Shown: positions 23,146 through 31,344, numbered from the stretch's first letter. The stretch: 38,250 nucleotides of DNA from Candidatus Omnitrophota bacterium (GCA_023247705.1 JAHFFY010000002.1:1-38250); one strand, 5' to 3'. Numbers and translations are program-made. The notes: generated by a model from the sequence alone, not told the origin.

Positions 23146-24336
23146 ATGAACTCAACTGAGACCATAGTCAAGGATGGTCAGTTAGCGGAGGCAGGGTCTT
23201 CACATCCTAATGTCAAATTAACGCCGAAAGAAAACCGCGTGATTAATTTTTTTAAGGACGCCACCCCTTTGGATTGGGAAGACTGGCGCTGGCAGTTGCG
23301 CAATCGGATCAGAACGAAAGAGGTTCTGGCGAAAATCATTAACATGACGCCCCAGGAAGAAAAAGGGGTTGATGGTTGCGCCGACAAATTAACCATGTCC
23401 ATTCCTCCGTATTTTGCCAGTTTAATGGATCCGGAAGACCCGGACTGTCCGATCCGTTTGCAATCGGTGCCTCAGGGATATGAATTGGAAACGTCTCCGG
23501 AGGAAATGTCCGATCCGTGCGGAGAAGACAAAAATTCGCCGGTGCACGGATTGGTGCATCGTTATCCGGACCGGGTTCTTTTTTTGGTCAATGAAATGTG
23601 CGCGATGTACTGCCGGTACTGTACCCGTTCCAGAATGGTGGGCGACGGTAACCGCACGCTGCGTCCATCAACGTATGAAGCGGCTTATGATTATATCCGT
23701 TCCAATAAAAAAATTCGCGATGTCTTGATTTCAGGAGGAGATCCGTTGACTTTGGGCGATAATATGTTGGAAAGCATTATCAAAAACGTCAAAGCGATTC
23801 CTCATGTGGAATTCGTCCGCATCGGAACTAGGATCCCGGTTACGTTGCCTCAAAGGGTCACGACTGATTTAGTGAACATGCTGAAAAAATATAGTCCGAT
23901 CTGGATGAGCATTCATTTTAATCATCCCAAAGAGGTCACCAAGAGAGTCAAATTTGCCTGCGATTTATTGGCGGACAGCGGGATTCCGATGGGCAGCCAA
24001 ACTGTTCTTTTAAAAGGAATCAACGATAAGCCGTCCGTTATGAAGAAACTGATGCATGAACTTTTAAAGATCAGGGTCAGGCCGTATTATATTTATCAAT
24101 GCGATCCGATTTTAGGATCGAAGCATTTCCGCACCCCGGTTTCCATCGGGATTAACATTATTGAAAAATTGCGCGGTCACACCACCGGCTATGCCGTGCC
24201 GACCTTTGTCATTGATGGCCCCGGTGGAGGAGGAAAGATTCCGCTCGCGCCGAACTATGTTGTTTCTCATGGAAGCGGCAAGCATGTTTTGCGCAACTAT
24301 GCGGGACAAGAATATACATATGTGGATCCGGAATAG
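23146..24336 (+). CDS. kamA: L-lysine 2,3-aminomutase (radical SAM)
   Basis: 396 residues, normal length. CAMYCRYC gives the CxxxCxxC cluster (Cys152, 156, 159) that binds the 4Fe-4S and S-adenosylmethionine. DWEDWRWQLRNRI at the N-terminus, DVLISGGDPLTLGD, VRIGTRIPVTLPQRVT, IWMSIHFNHPKEVT, PYYIYQCDPILGSKHFRTPV and DGPGGGGKIPLAPNYVVS are all typical of KamA. The PLP-binding lysine is within the C-terminal segment. The enzyme converts L-lysine to L-beta-lysine. AAGGAGG lies 8 bases before ATG 23146. Partner genes for acetylating beta-lysine (ablB) or for EF-P modification are not present; the upstream ATP-grasp is the only candidate consumer here. Confidence 0.93.
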   Translation: MNSTETIVKDGQLAEAGSSHPNVKLTPKENRVINFFKDATPLDWEDWRWQLRNRIRTKEVLAKIINMTPQEEKGVDGCADKLTMSIPPYFASLMDPEDPDCPIRLQSVPQGYELETSPEEMSDPCGEDKNSPVHGLVHRYPDRVLFLVNEMCAMYCRYCTRSRMVGDGNRTLRPSTYEAAYDYIRSNKKIRDVLISGGDPLTLGDNMLESIIKNVKAIPHVEFVRIGTRIPVTLPQRVTTDLVNMLKKYSPIWMSIHFNHPKEVTKRVKFACDLLADSGIPMGSQTVLLKGINDKPSVMKKLMHELLKIRVRPYYIYQCDPILGSKHFRTPVSIGINIIEKLRGHTTGYAVPTFVIDGPGGGGKIPLAPNYVVSHGSGKHVLRNYAGQEYTYVDPE

Positions 24337-24391
24337 TTTTTGATCCGAATTGTTTTAGTAATTGATTTTGTTAAACGTCGGAGATATTAAG

Positions 24392-24416
24392 AAGGGCACG
24401 GCATTGCCGTGCCCTT
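24392..24416 (+). terminator. Terminator-like hairpin after kamA
   Basis: AAGGGCACGGC-ATT-GCCGTGCCCTT is an 11-bp perfect stem with a 3-nt loop, about 55 bases after kamA. There is no T-run, only AGTATTATG, so it is either an inefficient or factor-assisted terminator, or a processing site. Confidence 0.5.
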
Positions 24417-24431
24417 AGTATTATGAGGAAG

Positions 24432-24460
24432 TTGACGATATGGGGTCCATGTGTTAGCAT
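24432..24460 (+). promoter_or_regulatory. Promoter for the P-II gene
   Basis: TTGACG (24432-24437), 17 bp and TAGCAT (24455-24460), 15-16 bases ahead of the AGGAGGG ribosome-binding site. It places the start of transcription near 24467, separate from kamA. Confidence 0.5.
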
Positions 24461-24489
24461 AGGGCCGAATTTTTTAGGAGGGTAGCATT

Positions 24490-24792
24490 ATGAAAAAGAT
24501 AGAAGCGATTGTTCGTAAAGAAAAGTTTGAAGACATCTATCAAGTCCTTGAAAAATCGGGAATTGGTGGAATGACTGTTACGGAGGCCAAAGGATTCGGC
24601 CATCATCGTAACGGATTAAAGGATAAAATGAAAATTGAGATTTATGTCGATGAGTTTCAAATCGAAAAAGTCGTCGATATGATCCGCCGTATCGCCAAAA
24701 CAGGAGTGACCGGCGACGGCAAAATAGCAGTCCTTCCTTTAGAAAAATTATATCGCATTCGCACGGGGGAAGAGGGCGCGAGCGCAATTTAA
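24490..24792 (+). CDS. P-II family signalling protein with shortened T-loop
   Basis: 100 residues against the usual 112. The ferredoxin-like core is retained: MKKIEAIVRKEKFEDIYQVLEKSGIGGMTVTEAKGFG, the ATP-binding B-loop TGVTGDGKIAVLPLE, and the C-loop RIRTGEEGASAI. Between Gly37 and Lys48 only HHRNGLKDKM remains, so some 12 residues of the T-loop are missing, including the position of Tyr51 (uridylylation in GlnB) and Gln39 (2-oxoglutarate binding). Trimerisation and ATP/ADP binding should survive; target binding through a normal T-loop should not. AGGAGGG lies 6 bases before ATG. Confidence 0.87.
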   Translation: MKKIEAIVRKEKFEDIYQVLEKSGIGGMTVTEAKGFGHHRNGLKDKMKIEIYVDEFQIEKVVDMIRRIAKTGVTGDGKIAVLPLEKLYRIRTGEEGASAI

Positions 24793-24844
24793 TTGATCTT
24801 TTTGTCCTTCCCTAACATTTCCTAAAACACTTGTGAAAAAATGG

Positions 24845-24872
24845 TTTACAATCAGATGAACTATATTATAAT
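24845..24872 (+). promoter_or_regulatory. Promoter upstream of the rpsU leader
   Basis: TTTACA (24845-24850), 16 bp and a perfect TATAAT (24867-24872) 230 bases ahead of rpsU. A transcript starting near 24879 would have a 5' leader of about 225 nt. Confidence 0.6.
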
Positions 24873-24878
24873 AAAATG

Positions 24879-25085
24879 CATTTTTAACCCAAACAATTCA
24901 GTTTGTCTTGAATGGGTCAATCCCTCGACTTGCACCACGTCCATGGCCGTGGGAGCATGGCTCGGGATGGAACCCTCTCACAAGAGGGGCGCATTGTAAA
25001 AGTCACGAAGGGCAAACCAAGGTCGCACGGGCATGCCCAGGGGTTCCATTGATGAAGAGGGACATAACGCTAAGTTCCTCAAGAA
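24879..25085 (+). ncRNA. Structured rpsU leader or small RNA of unknown class
   Basis: A 311-base gene-free stretch follows the P-II gene; its second part folds well. Complementary arms are TCTTGA (24906-24911) with TCAAGA (25079-25084), TCCCTC (24921-24926) with GAGGGA (25057-25062), and ATGGAACC (24967-24974) with GGTTCCAT (25042-25049). Inner hairpins are CCACG/CGTGG (24935-24952), CCCTCT/AGAGGG (24973-24988; it competes with the previous arm) and GGGCA/TGCCC (25010-25038). The nested arms make a rod of about 180 nt, GC-richer than its AT-rich flanks. No open reading frame is convincing. The rod shape and size recall 6S RNA but no signature was recognised; a ribosomal-protein leader is equally possible. 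Confidence 0.45.
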
Positions 25086-25103
25086 AAGGCGGGTGATTAG
25101 ATT

Positions 25104-25268
25104 ATGGTCGAAGTTAAGATTACTGATAAAAATGGATTCGAGAAGGCTATGAGAATTTTTAAAAAGCAGTGCCAGAAAGAAGGATTTCTCGTGGAAGCGA
25201 AAGAAAGACGCTATTACTCGAAACCATCAGAACGTCGTCGGAAAAAAGGCACAGGCAAAAGACCTTAA
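25104..25268 (+). CDS. rpsU: 30S ribosomal protein S21
   Basis: 54 residues: MVEVKITDKNGFEKAMRIFK, then KQCQKEGFLVEAKERRYYSK and PSERRRKKGTGKRP. The basic C-terminal end and the sequence of an N-terminal helical region are typical of bS21, which binds 16S rRNA near the anti-Shine-Dalgarno region. ATG 25104 is preceded by AAGGCGGGTG. The gene is preceded by a strong promoter and a structured leader and stands alone, flanked by gaps on both sides. Confidence 0.92.
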   Translation: MVEVKITDKNGFEKAMRIFKKQCQKEGFLVEAKERRYYSKPSERRRKKGTGKRP

Positions 25269-25478
25269 TCTTAAGTGTCAGATTTTATCCTTTTGATTGG
25301 AGCCATGTCCTGTTGCAAAAGCTATTCTAGTTCGATAACCTTCCAGATCAAAAAATAAATAAGGAATGAATTTGTTTGAAATCTTTCATTAAAAGCTAAA
25401 GATTTTTTGAAAGCTTTTAAAGAAAGGGTGAATTATGCGGCGGTTGGGTTTTATGTGGATAATGAATGGAGATAGAAT

Positions 25479-26033
25479 ATGCCGAATCCTCCTCAAGTAG
25501 CAGTCCTTGTCGAAGATTTGTATCAGGTCTTGGAGGTCTGGTATCCGATTCTGCGTTTGCAGGAAGAAGGGGTTGTGACCAAGTCGATCGGGACGGGAAG
25601 AAAAGATACTTATTTAAGTAAAGAAGGTTATCCGATCAAAGTCGATTGTTCGATCGAGCAGGTCAAAGCTGATGAATTTGACGGAGTGATTATCCCCGGG
25701 GGATATGCCCCGGATATTTTAAGACGATACGAGAAAGTCGTTAATTTTGTCAAGCGTCTTTATATCGATGGCCGCGTGGTCGCTTCGATTTGTCACGGCG
25801 GCTGGGTTTTGGTTTCGGCCGGAATTTTGAAAGGGCACACGGTCACGTGTTTTTACGCGATCAAAGACGATTTGATCGGCGGCGGAGCGAAATATGTCGA
25901 TCAGGAAGTCGTTGTTGATAATAATCTGATTACGTCACGGAAGCCAGAGGATCTTCCCCGGTTTGTCGAAGAGATCATGAAGATGCTCAAAAAAGGCTAC
26001 GTGACGCAAACGAAAAAAAGTAAGACTAAATAG
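25479..26033 (+). CDS. DJ-1/PfpI family protein
   Basis: 184 residues. VAVLVEDLYQVLEVWYPILRLQEEG at the N-terminus gives the conserved Glu, FDGVIIPGGYAPD the second strand motif, and VASICHGGWVLVSAG contains the nucleophilic Cys105 followed by His. This is the catalytic triad arrangement of the PfpI/YhbO group (glyoxalase, deglycase or chaperone, activities debated). GGAG lies 8 bases before ATG. The 210-base gap before it holds no clear gene; a possible 21-codon frame from 25436 (preceded by AAAGGGTG) runs across its start. Confidence 0.85.
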   Translation: MPNPPQVAVLVEDLYQVLEVWYPILRLQEEGVVTKSIGTGRKDTYLSKEGYPIKVDCSIEQVKADEFDGVIIPGGYAPDILRRYEKVVNFVKRLYIDGRVVASICHGGWVLVSAGILKGHTVTCFYAIKDDLIGGGAKYVDQEVVVDNNLITSRKPEDLPRFVEEIMKMLKKGYVTQTKKSKTK

Positions 26034-26055
26034 TTTTTTTATAAAAAAAATCGAT

Positions 26056-27612
26056 ATGATTAAAGTCAAGCGTGCCTTGATCAGTGTTTCCGATAAAGCT
26101 GGATTAATCGAGTTTGCCCGCGGGCTCCAGGCCTTGGGCATTGAAATTATTTCGACGGGCGGAACCGCCCGTTCTTTGCAGGCCGCCAATATCCCGGTCA
26201 AGGAAGTTTCCGATTACACCGGCTTTCCCGAAATCCTCGATGGCCGGGTCAAGACACTTCATCCGATGATCCACGGCGGACTTTTAGCCGTTCGCGACAA
26301 GCCGGAACATATGGAACAGTTGAAACGCTACGGGATCGGTCTGATCGATATGGTGGTGATCAATCTTTATCCCTTTGAACGCGTGATTGAGAAAAAAAAC
26401 GTCTCGCTGGAAGAGGCGATCGAAAATTTGGATATCGGGGGACCGTCGATGCTGCGTTCCGCGGCCAAAAATTTTAAAAGTGTGGCGGTCGTGTGCAATC
26501 CGCAACGGTATAAAGATATTCTCCAGGAACTCAATCGTAACAGCAGTATTTTATCCGACACGGTTTTAATCAATCTGGCGATCGAGGCCTTTCAGCTGAC
26601 GTCTCGTTACGACACAATCATTTTTAATTTTTTGAATAATCGGTTAAAGACCGGCGAATTCTCGAGCCTGCCCAAAGAGTTAACGCTGCGTTATTCCAAG
26701 GTTCAGGATTTACGCTATGGAGAAAATCCCCATCAGATCGGGGCCTTTTATCATTCTTCAGGAGAATTAAATGGCCTCGCTAAAATGAAGCAGCTTCATG
26801 GAAAAGAATTATCGTTTAATAATCTTTTGGATATCAATGCTGCCATAGATACTATCCGGGATTTGGAAAATCCGGCCGCGGTTATTATCAAGCATAATAG
26901 CCCGACGGGTGTCGCGGAAGATCGGCAACTCGCGAAGGCCTATCAGGCCGCGTGGCGATGCGATCCGGTTTCGGCGTTCGGCGGAATTATCGGCGTTAAT
27001 CGAAAAATCGATTTGGCAACAGCTCTGCTCATCGTGAAAAGCGGTTTTATGGAATGCGTTGTCGCCCCCGGCTATGAATCGTCAGCTATGGATTTGTTAA
27101 GCAACAAAAAGAATATTCGTTTGCTTGAATTAGGTTTGACGGACTGGGCACAAGACCGTTTCGATTTCAAAAGAGTTTCAGGCGGGGTTCTGCTGCAGGA
27201 ATGCGATCAGAAAAAATTTCATCCCTCAGAATTGAAAGTGGTCACGAAAGCCCAGATTTCGAAATCCCAAATCCCTTCATTGTTGTTTGGATGGAAGGTG
27301 ATTAAAAATATCAAATCGAATGCGATCGTTTTGGTGAAAGGCACAAAGACCGTTGGGATCGGATGCGGGCAGCCCAGCCGCATCGACAGCACGATTACGG
27401 CGATCCGCAAGGCGGCCAAGAATGCGAAGGGATCTTTCCTGATTTCAGAGGCCTTTTTGCCGAAATCAGATAACGTCAAATTAGCCGCCAAAGCCGGAAT
27501 CAGGATCATTATGCAGCCGGGCGGATCAATTGCCGACAACGAAGTGATTCGTGAAGCGGATAAGGCGAAAATGTGTATGGTGACAACAGGTATCCGCCAT
27601 TTTAAACATTAA
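26056..27612 (+). CDS. purH: Bifunctional AICAR formyltransferase / IMP cyclohydrolase
   Basis: 518 residues, full length. The N-terminal MGS-like cyclohydrolase domain has ISTGGTARSLQAANIPVKEVSDYTGFPEILDGRVKTLHP; the C-terminal transformylase domain has LRYGENPHQIGAFY, KQLHGKELSFNNLLD, VIIKHNSPTGVAE and SDAFxxx-type SEAFLPKSDNVKLAAKAGI, DNEVIREADKAKMCMVTTG. It catalyses the last two steps of purine synthesis. It follows the DJ-1 gene by 22 bases. No ribosome-binding site is evident before ATG 26056. Confidence 0.95.
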   Translation: MIKVKRALISVSDKAGLIEFARGLQALGIEIISTGGTARSLQAANIPVKEVSDYTGFPEILDGRVKTLHPMIHGGLLAVRDKPEHMEQLKRYGIGLIDMVVINLYPFERVIEKKNVSLEEAIENLDIGGPSMLRSAAKNFKSVAVVCNPQRYKDILQELNRNSSILSDTVLINLAIEAFQLTSRYDTIIFNFLNNRLKTGEFSSLPKELTLRYSKVQDLRYGENPHQIGAFYHSSGELNGLAKMKQLHGKELSFNNLLDINAAIDTIRDLENPAAVIIKHNSPTGVAEDRQLAKAYQAAWRCDPVSAFGGIIGVNRKIDLATALLIVKSGFMECVVAPGYESSAMDLLSNKKNIRLLELGLTDWAQDRFDFKRVSGGVLLQECDQKKFHPSELKVVTKAQISKSQIPSLLFGWKVIKNIKSNAIVLVKGTKTVGIGCGQPSRIDSTITAIRKAAKNAKGSFLISEAFLPKSDNVKLAAKAGIRIIMQPGGSIADNEVIREADKAKMCMVTTGIRHFKH

Positions 27613-27659
27613 TGCTTCGACTCCATTGAAACTATAGTTGCCGTTTCAATTCCGCTCAG

Positions 27660-27711
27660 CATTAATGGTGAGCGAACAGATAAATTTAAAATAGTCGAAC
27701 CATTAATCTCT
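27660..27711. repeat. 9-bp inverted repeat between purH and folC
   Basis: ATTAATGGT (about 27661-27669) and ACCATTAAT (about 27701-27709) face each other across about 30 bases in the 108-base gap between purH and folC. Long-spaced and AT-rich, so it may be chance. No clear ribosome-binding site precedes folC. Confidence 0.3.
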
Positions 27712-27720
27712 CCCAAAACC

Positions 27721-29079
27721 ATGAGCCTGTTCAATGCCCAAGCGTATCTTTCCTCTTTTATTAATTATGAGATTAACCTGCAGGACGTTAACCCGTCGCT
27801 TTTTAAATTAGACCGCGCCCAAAGACTTTTAGCGTTATTAGGAAACCCACACGGTAAACTTAAATTTGTTCATGTCGCGGGGACCAAGGGAAAAGGTTCC
27901 ACTTGTGTTTTGATTGCTTCTATTCTACGGGAGGCGGGCTATCGAGTGGGCCTTTATACATCGCCGCACTTATATAATTATAGAGAAAGGATTAGGTTCT
28001 TTTCCCGGCCTTCTCTTCAACGTGAAAGGAAAAATGTCTTGCAGGGCATGATTAGTGAAGGGGCGCTTTCTAAGACGCTTGAAAAAATGAAGCCTAGCAT
28101 CGAAACGGTCCGCGCGGACGCTTCGCTGGGGCGTTTGAGCTTTTTCGAGCTTTTTACGGTTTTAGCGATATTTTATTTCTACCGTCAGCGGGCAGATTTT
28201 GTTGTTTTAGAAACAGGACTAGGTGGTCGTTTGGATGCCACCAACGTGGTCGATAGCTGTGTCTGCGCGATCACTCCGGTCAGTTTGGATCACACGAAAC
28301 AGCTCGGGTCGACTATTGCCGCGATTGCGGCCGAAAAGGCCGCGATCATCAAGAACAAGAATCAAAAGGTGGTCGTGGCCCAACAACATCCTGAGGCCCG
28401 CCGGGTGATTGAAAAAAGATGCCGGCAATTCGGAATCGAAGGAGTTTGGGCAGGAAAAGATATCCGTTATGAATTGTTGTCTCGGAACATCGATCAGCAA
28501 ACGTTTAATATCACCACGAAAAATAAAAAACATTTGCGTTTACGAACACGATTGTTGGGTGATCATCAAATTCTCAATGCCTCTGTTGCCGTCGGGATCG
28601 CGGAATGTTTGCAGGGGCTGGGTTTTGCGATGGCCGATCAAGCGATCAAGCAGGGCATTGCCAAAACCGTTTGGCCGGGTCGGTTTGAAATGATTCAAAA
28701 AAATCCTGTCGTGGTTTTGGACGGTGCGCATAACACGGCCTCGATGACGGTTTTGACGAAAACTGTTCGCAGCATCTTTCCGCGCCGGAAGATCATTGTG
28801 GTTCTGGGGCTTTCTCAGGACAAGGACAAAGCAGGCATTGCGGTTGAATTAAATAAGATTGCGCGTACAATTATTTTAACCAAAGCCGATCATCCGCGTT
28901 CGTGTGATTTGGCGCAGGAACGTTTGGACCGGTTCTTTCCGGGAAAGGAAATGATCGTCACAGATGATATTGTTCAGGCCCAAGACCGCGCTCTAAAGGA
29001 AGCGAGCAAGGAGGATGTGGTTTTAGTCACGGGTTCATTATTTGTGATCGGTGAGATGAGGGTTTTATTCGGGAACTGA
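27721..29079 (+). CDS. folC: Bifunctional folylpolyglutamate/dihydrofolate synthase
   Basis: 452 residues of the Mur-ligase superfamily. The ATP loop is GTKGKGST starting at Gly54; GLYTSPHLYNYRERIR, FFELFTVLAIFYF, ETGLGGRLDATNV, ITPVSLDHTKQLG, WPGRFEMIQKNPVVVLDGAHN follow in the usual order. It joins glutamate residues to folate or dihydropteroate. With pabB and pabC in the same window it provides part of folate metabolism. mnmE follows after 17 bases. Confidence 0.93.
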   Translation: MSLFNAQAYLSSFINYEINLQDVNPSLFKLDRAQRLLALLGNPHGKLKFVHVAGTKGKGSTCVLIASILREAGYRVGLYTSPHLYNYRERIRFFSRPSLQRERKNVLQGMISEGALSKTLEKMKPSIETVRADASLGRLSFFELFTVLAIFYFYRQRADFVVLETGLGGRLDATNVVDSCVCAITPVSLDHTKQLGSTIAAIAAEKAAIIKNKNQKVVVAQQHPEARRVIEKRCRQFGIEGVWAGKDIRYELLSRNIDQQTFNITTKNKKHLRLRTRLLGDHQILNASVAVGIAECLQGLGFAMADQAIKQGIAKTVWPGRFEMIQKNPVVVLDGAHNTASMTVLTKTVRSIFPRRKIIVVLGLSQDKDKAGIAVELNKIARTIILTKADHPRSCDLAQERLDRFFPGKEMIVTDDIVQAQDRALKEASKEDVVLVTGSLFVIGEMRVLFGN

Positions 29080-29096
29080 GCTGTTGAGGATTTTTT

Positions 29097-30509
29097 ATGT
29101 ACCAGTTAAATCATTTGGAAGATACCATCGTTGCGATCTCGACTCCCATCGGACATGGAGGGATCGGGATCATTCGTTTGAGCGGAAAGAATACACTTCA
29201 AGTTTGCGATCAATTGTTTTTGTCCAAAAACAAAAAATGGCCGTCCCAATTCAAGAGTTACACCGTTCATTACGGATGGGTCATCCAGAGACAATCGGGA
29301 TCATCTTGTGAATATGATATCATTGATGAAGCCTTGTTGACTGTTATGCGCGCCCCGAAAAGCTATACTAAGGAAGACATCGTTGAAATCAGTTGTCATG
29401 GAGGATTAGTTGTTTTGCGGCGTGTCCTGGCGTTAGCGATCGAATTAGGGGCCCGTCTGGCGGAGCCGGGAGAATTCACCAAGCGGGCCTTTTTAAACGG
29501 ACGCATCGACTTAACACAGGCGGAGGCGGTCTTGGATATTATCCAGGCGAAAACGGATGCCTTTGCCAAAGTGGGACTGCAGCAATTAAAGGGAGATTTA
29601 TCGCTTGAGTTAGAGGGGATCCGTGAAGGCCTGATGAAAATTTATACCGGGATTGAGGCGATTGTTAATTTCCCGGAGGATGATCTGGATCTCCAGGGAA
29701 AAACAAGGCTGCTTGAAGAGATTCGGGCCTCAGAAGAGCGAGTCATGCGTTTGGTCGAATCAAGCCGCAATGGGCAGATTCTGAAAGAAGGGATCAAGGT
29801 CGTCCTTTGCGGCAAACCGAACGTCGGAAAATCTTCGCTATTGAACGCGCTTTTAAAACAACCCCGAGCAATCGTTACCGAGATTGCCGGTACGACGCGC
29901 GATACGATTGAAGAAATCGCCCAAATCAAAGGGATTCCGTTTCAGCTCGTGGACACGGCGGGTATTCTTAATCCGCGGGATGTGATTGAAGAAGAAGCGA
30001 TCAGACGGAGTCATGCGCATATTGATAGCGCTGACCTGATCCTCTTTGTTTTGGATGGCCATCAGGTCTTGAACAATGAAGATGAATTGCTGATACAGAA
30101 CCTGCAAGATAAAAATTTGATAGTTGTTTATAATAAATGCGATTTAGAACACCGTTTATCCGAGGATGAAATTAAAAATATATTGCCGGGCAAGAAGATT
30201 GTTAAAGTATCGGCGATCACCAAAGCCGGAATCGGGGATCTGGAACACACGATCATTGACAGTGTTTGGCAAGGCCGAGCCATGGATTCTCATGGGCTCC
30301 TGATCAGCAATGCCCGCCAGATTAATGCCTTAAAAGATTGCGCTGCGTATATGATGAAAGCCGAGAAAATTGTTCAAGATGGATTGTCTTTAGAATTTAT
30401 TTCGGAAGAAATTAAATGTGCGGTCAATGCATTGGATAGTATTACCGGACGGAATATTGATTATGATTTGCTGGATCGGATTTTCACGGAATTTTGCATT
30501 GGGAAATAA
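29097..30509 (+). CDS. mnmE: tRNA modification GTPase MnmE (TrmE)
   Basis: 470 residues. The N-terminal folate-binding domain (DTIVAISTPIGHGGIGIIRLSG, SYTKEDIVEISCHGG, EPGEFTKRAFLNGRIDLTQAEAV), the inserted G domain (GKPNVGKSSLLNALL from Gly239, AGTTRDTIEE, LVDTAGI, YNKCDL) and the conserved C-terminal FCIGK are all present. MnmE acts with MnmG (not in this window) to modify U34 of tRNAs. It is downstream of folC in the same direction and meets the minus-strand CvpA gene 30 bases beyond its stop; no terminator is obvious between the converging genes. Confidence 0.96.
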   Translation: MYQLNHLEDTIVAISTPIGHGGIGIIRLSGKNTLQVCDQLFLSKNKKWPSQFKSYTVHYGWVIQRQSGSSCEYDIIDEALLTVMRAPKSYTKEDIVEISCHGGLVVLRRVLALAIELGARLAEPGEFTKRAFLNGRIDLTQAEAVLDIIQAKTDAFAKVGLQQLKGDLSLELEGIREGLMKIYTGIEAIVNFPEDDLDLQGKTRLLEEIRASEERVMRLVESSRNGQILKEGIKVVLCGKPNVGKSSLLNALLKQPRAIVTEIAGTTRDTIEEIAQIKGIPFQLVDTAGILNPRDVIEEEAIRRSHAHIDSADLILFVLDGHQVLNNEDELLIQNLQDKNLIVVYNKCDLEHRLSEDEIKNILPGKKIVKVSAITKAGIGDLEHTIIDSVWQGRAMDSHGLLISNARQINALKDCAAYMMKAEKIVQDGLSLEFISEEIKCAVNALDSITGRNIDYDLLDRIFTEFCIGK

Positions 30510-30539
30510 TCCTCGGGATTTTGCAAGTCACCAACGTCA

Positions 30540-31313
30540 TTAATTGTTAGGTTTCATGTTGTCTTCTGTATTCTCTTCAATAATATCATTTTTTTTGTCC
30601 TTGTCCTGAATCCCTTTTTTGATGGCCATCATTTCCAAATCCAGAAATTGATTAACAAGTTTTTTGTCTTTGAGGATGGCTTGAAATTTCGGATTGGCTA
30701 GTAATTTAAAGATTTGGTGTTCTTGGATCTGTCGTTGGGTCGTCTCATCGGATAAGACAGCTTGAATTTTCGGGTCTTGGATCAATGTTTGATATTCTGG
30801 AGTTGATTCCACGGATTTCAATTTGTTCGGGTCATTAATGGACTGGAGGATGATGTCAATATCATCTTGCTGAATGTCGGATTTTTCTTTAAACAGGCTT
30901 GCGTAATAAAACGTCTTTGATTGTTTGATCATCCCCTGGATTTCTTTCCAAAGAGGAAAATTCAGGTTGAGATTGATTAAAAAGAGCAGCAATAATCCTA
31001 AAAGAAACGTCGCCCATATTCCGCCGATCACCCCTCCCAAAAGACTGCTCAGGAATGTCGGCTTGGTGGTTCTGGAAAATTTATTCCAAAGTTTAAACAA
31101 CAGCGTAACAATGAACTCCAAAATCAGAGCGCATAAGATCGCAATAAAAAAGCTGGTCACCCAATCATTCTTTTTATGAAAATAAAAAAACGCTCCGAGA
31201 TAACTGATGACAATTGTACTGATTCCTGCGAGAGAACGTACGAGTCCTTCACCCCAGCCGCGGAGCATCGAAAGAATGACAAGAAAAGTGAATAAATAAT
31301 CAAGATAAGTCAT
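30540..31313 (-). CDS. CvpA family membrane protein
   Basis: 257 residues. Four hydrophobic segments lie in the first 125 residues (FTFLVILSMLRGWGEGLVRSL, VISYLGAFFYF, FIAILCALILEFIVTLLF, LLGGVIGGIWATFLLGLLLLFLI) with the GxxxGLxxS motif typical of CvpA. Relatives are involved in colicin V production and in cell-envelope maintenance, without a defined activity. The remaining 130 residues are hydrophilic and contain STI1-like helical repeats (DPKIQAVLSDETTQRQI, NPKFQAILKDKKLVNQFL), an extension that ordinary CvpA proteins lack. It is 31 bases downstream of the small minus-strand gene and shares its promoter. Confidence 0.8.
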   Translation of the reverse strand: MTYLDYLFTFLVILSMLRGWGEGLVRSLAGISTIVISYLGAFFYFHKKNDWVTSFFIAILCALILEFIVTLLFKLWNKFSRTTKPTFLSSLLGGVIGGIWATFLLGLLLLFLINLNLNFPLWKEIQGMIKQSKTFYYASLFKEKSDIQQDDIDIILQSINDPNKLKSVESTPEYQTLIQDPKIQAVLSDETTQRQIQEHQIFKLLANPKFQAILKDKKLVNQFLDLEMMAIKKGIQDKDKKNDIIEENTEDNMKPNN

Positions 31314-31344
31314 TGTAGAGGAGAGTTTTGTTCAATGTCCATTT

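Noticed and set aside
25002-25040. Possible cyclic di-GMP-I (GEMM) riboswitch, because GTCACGAAGGGCAAACC resembles the start of that aptamer
   Set aside because: The GAAA tetraloop, GGGACGCAAAGCC segment and the second conserved half are absent, so the resemblance covers only one short stretch. The helix GGGCA/TGCCC is a different shape.
24908-25096. A 62-residue reading frame in front of rpsU
   Set aside because: It lies within the structured leader, has a poor start context and an odd composition; the RNA-like pairing explains the conservation-looking sequence better.
25436-25501. Small 21-codon frame before the DJ-1 gene
   Set aside because: It has a fair ribosome-binding site but overlaps the next gene and has no recognisable similarity; kept only as a remark under that gene.
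27613-27720. Terminator between purH and folC
   Set aside because: Small complementary stretches exist (GAAAC/GTTTC, ATTAATGGT/ACCATTAAT) but no stable stem with a T-run.
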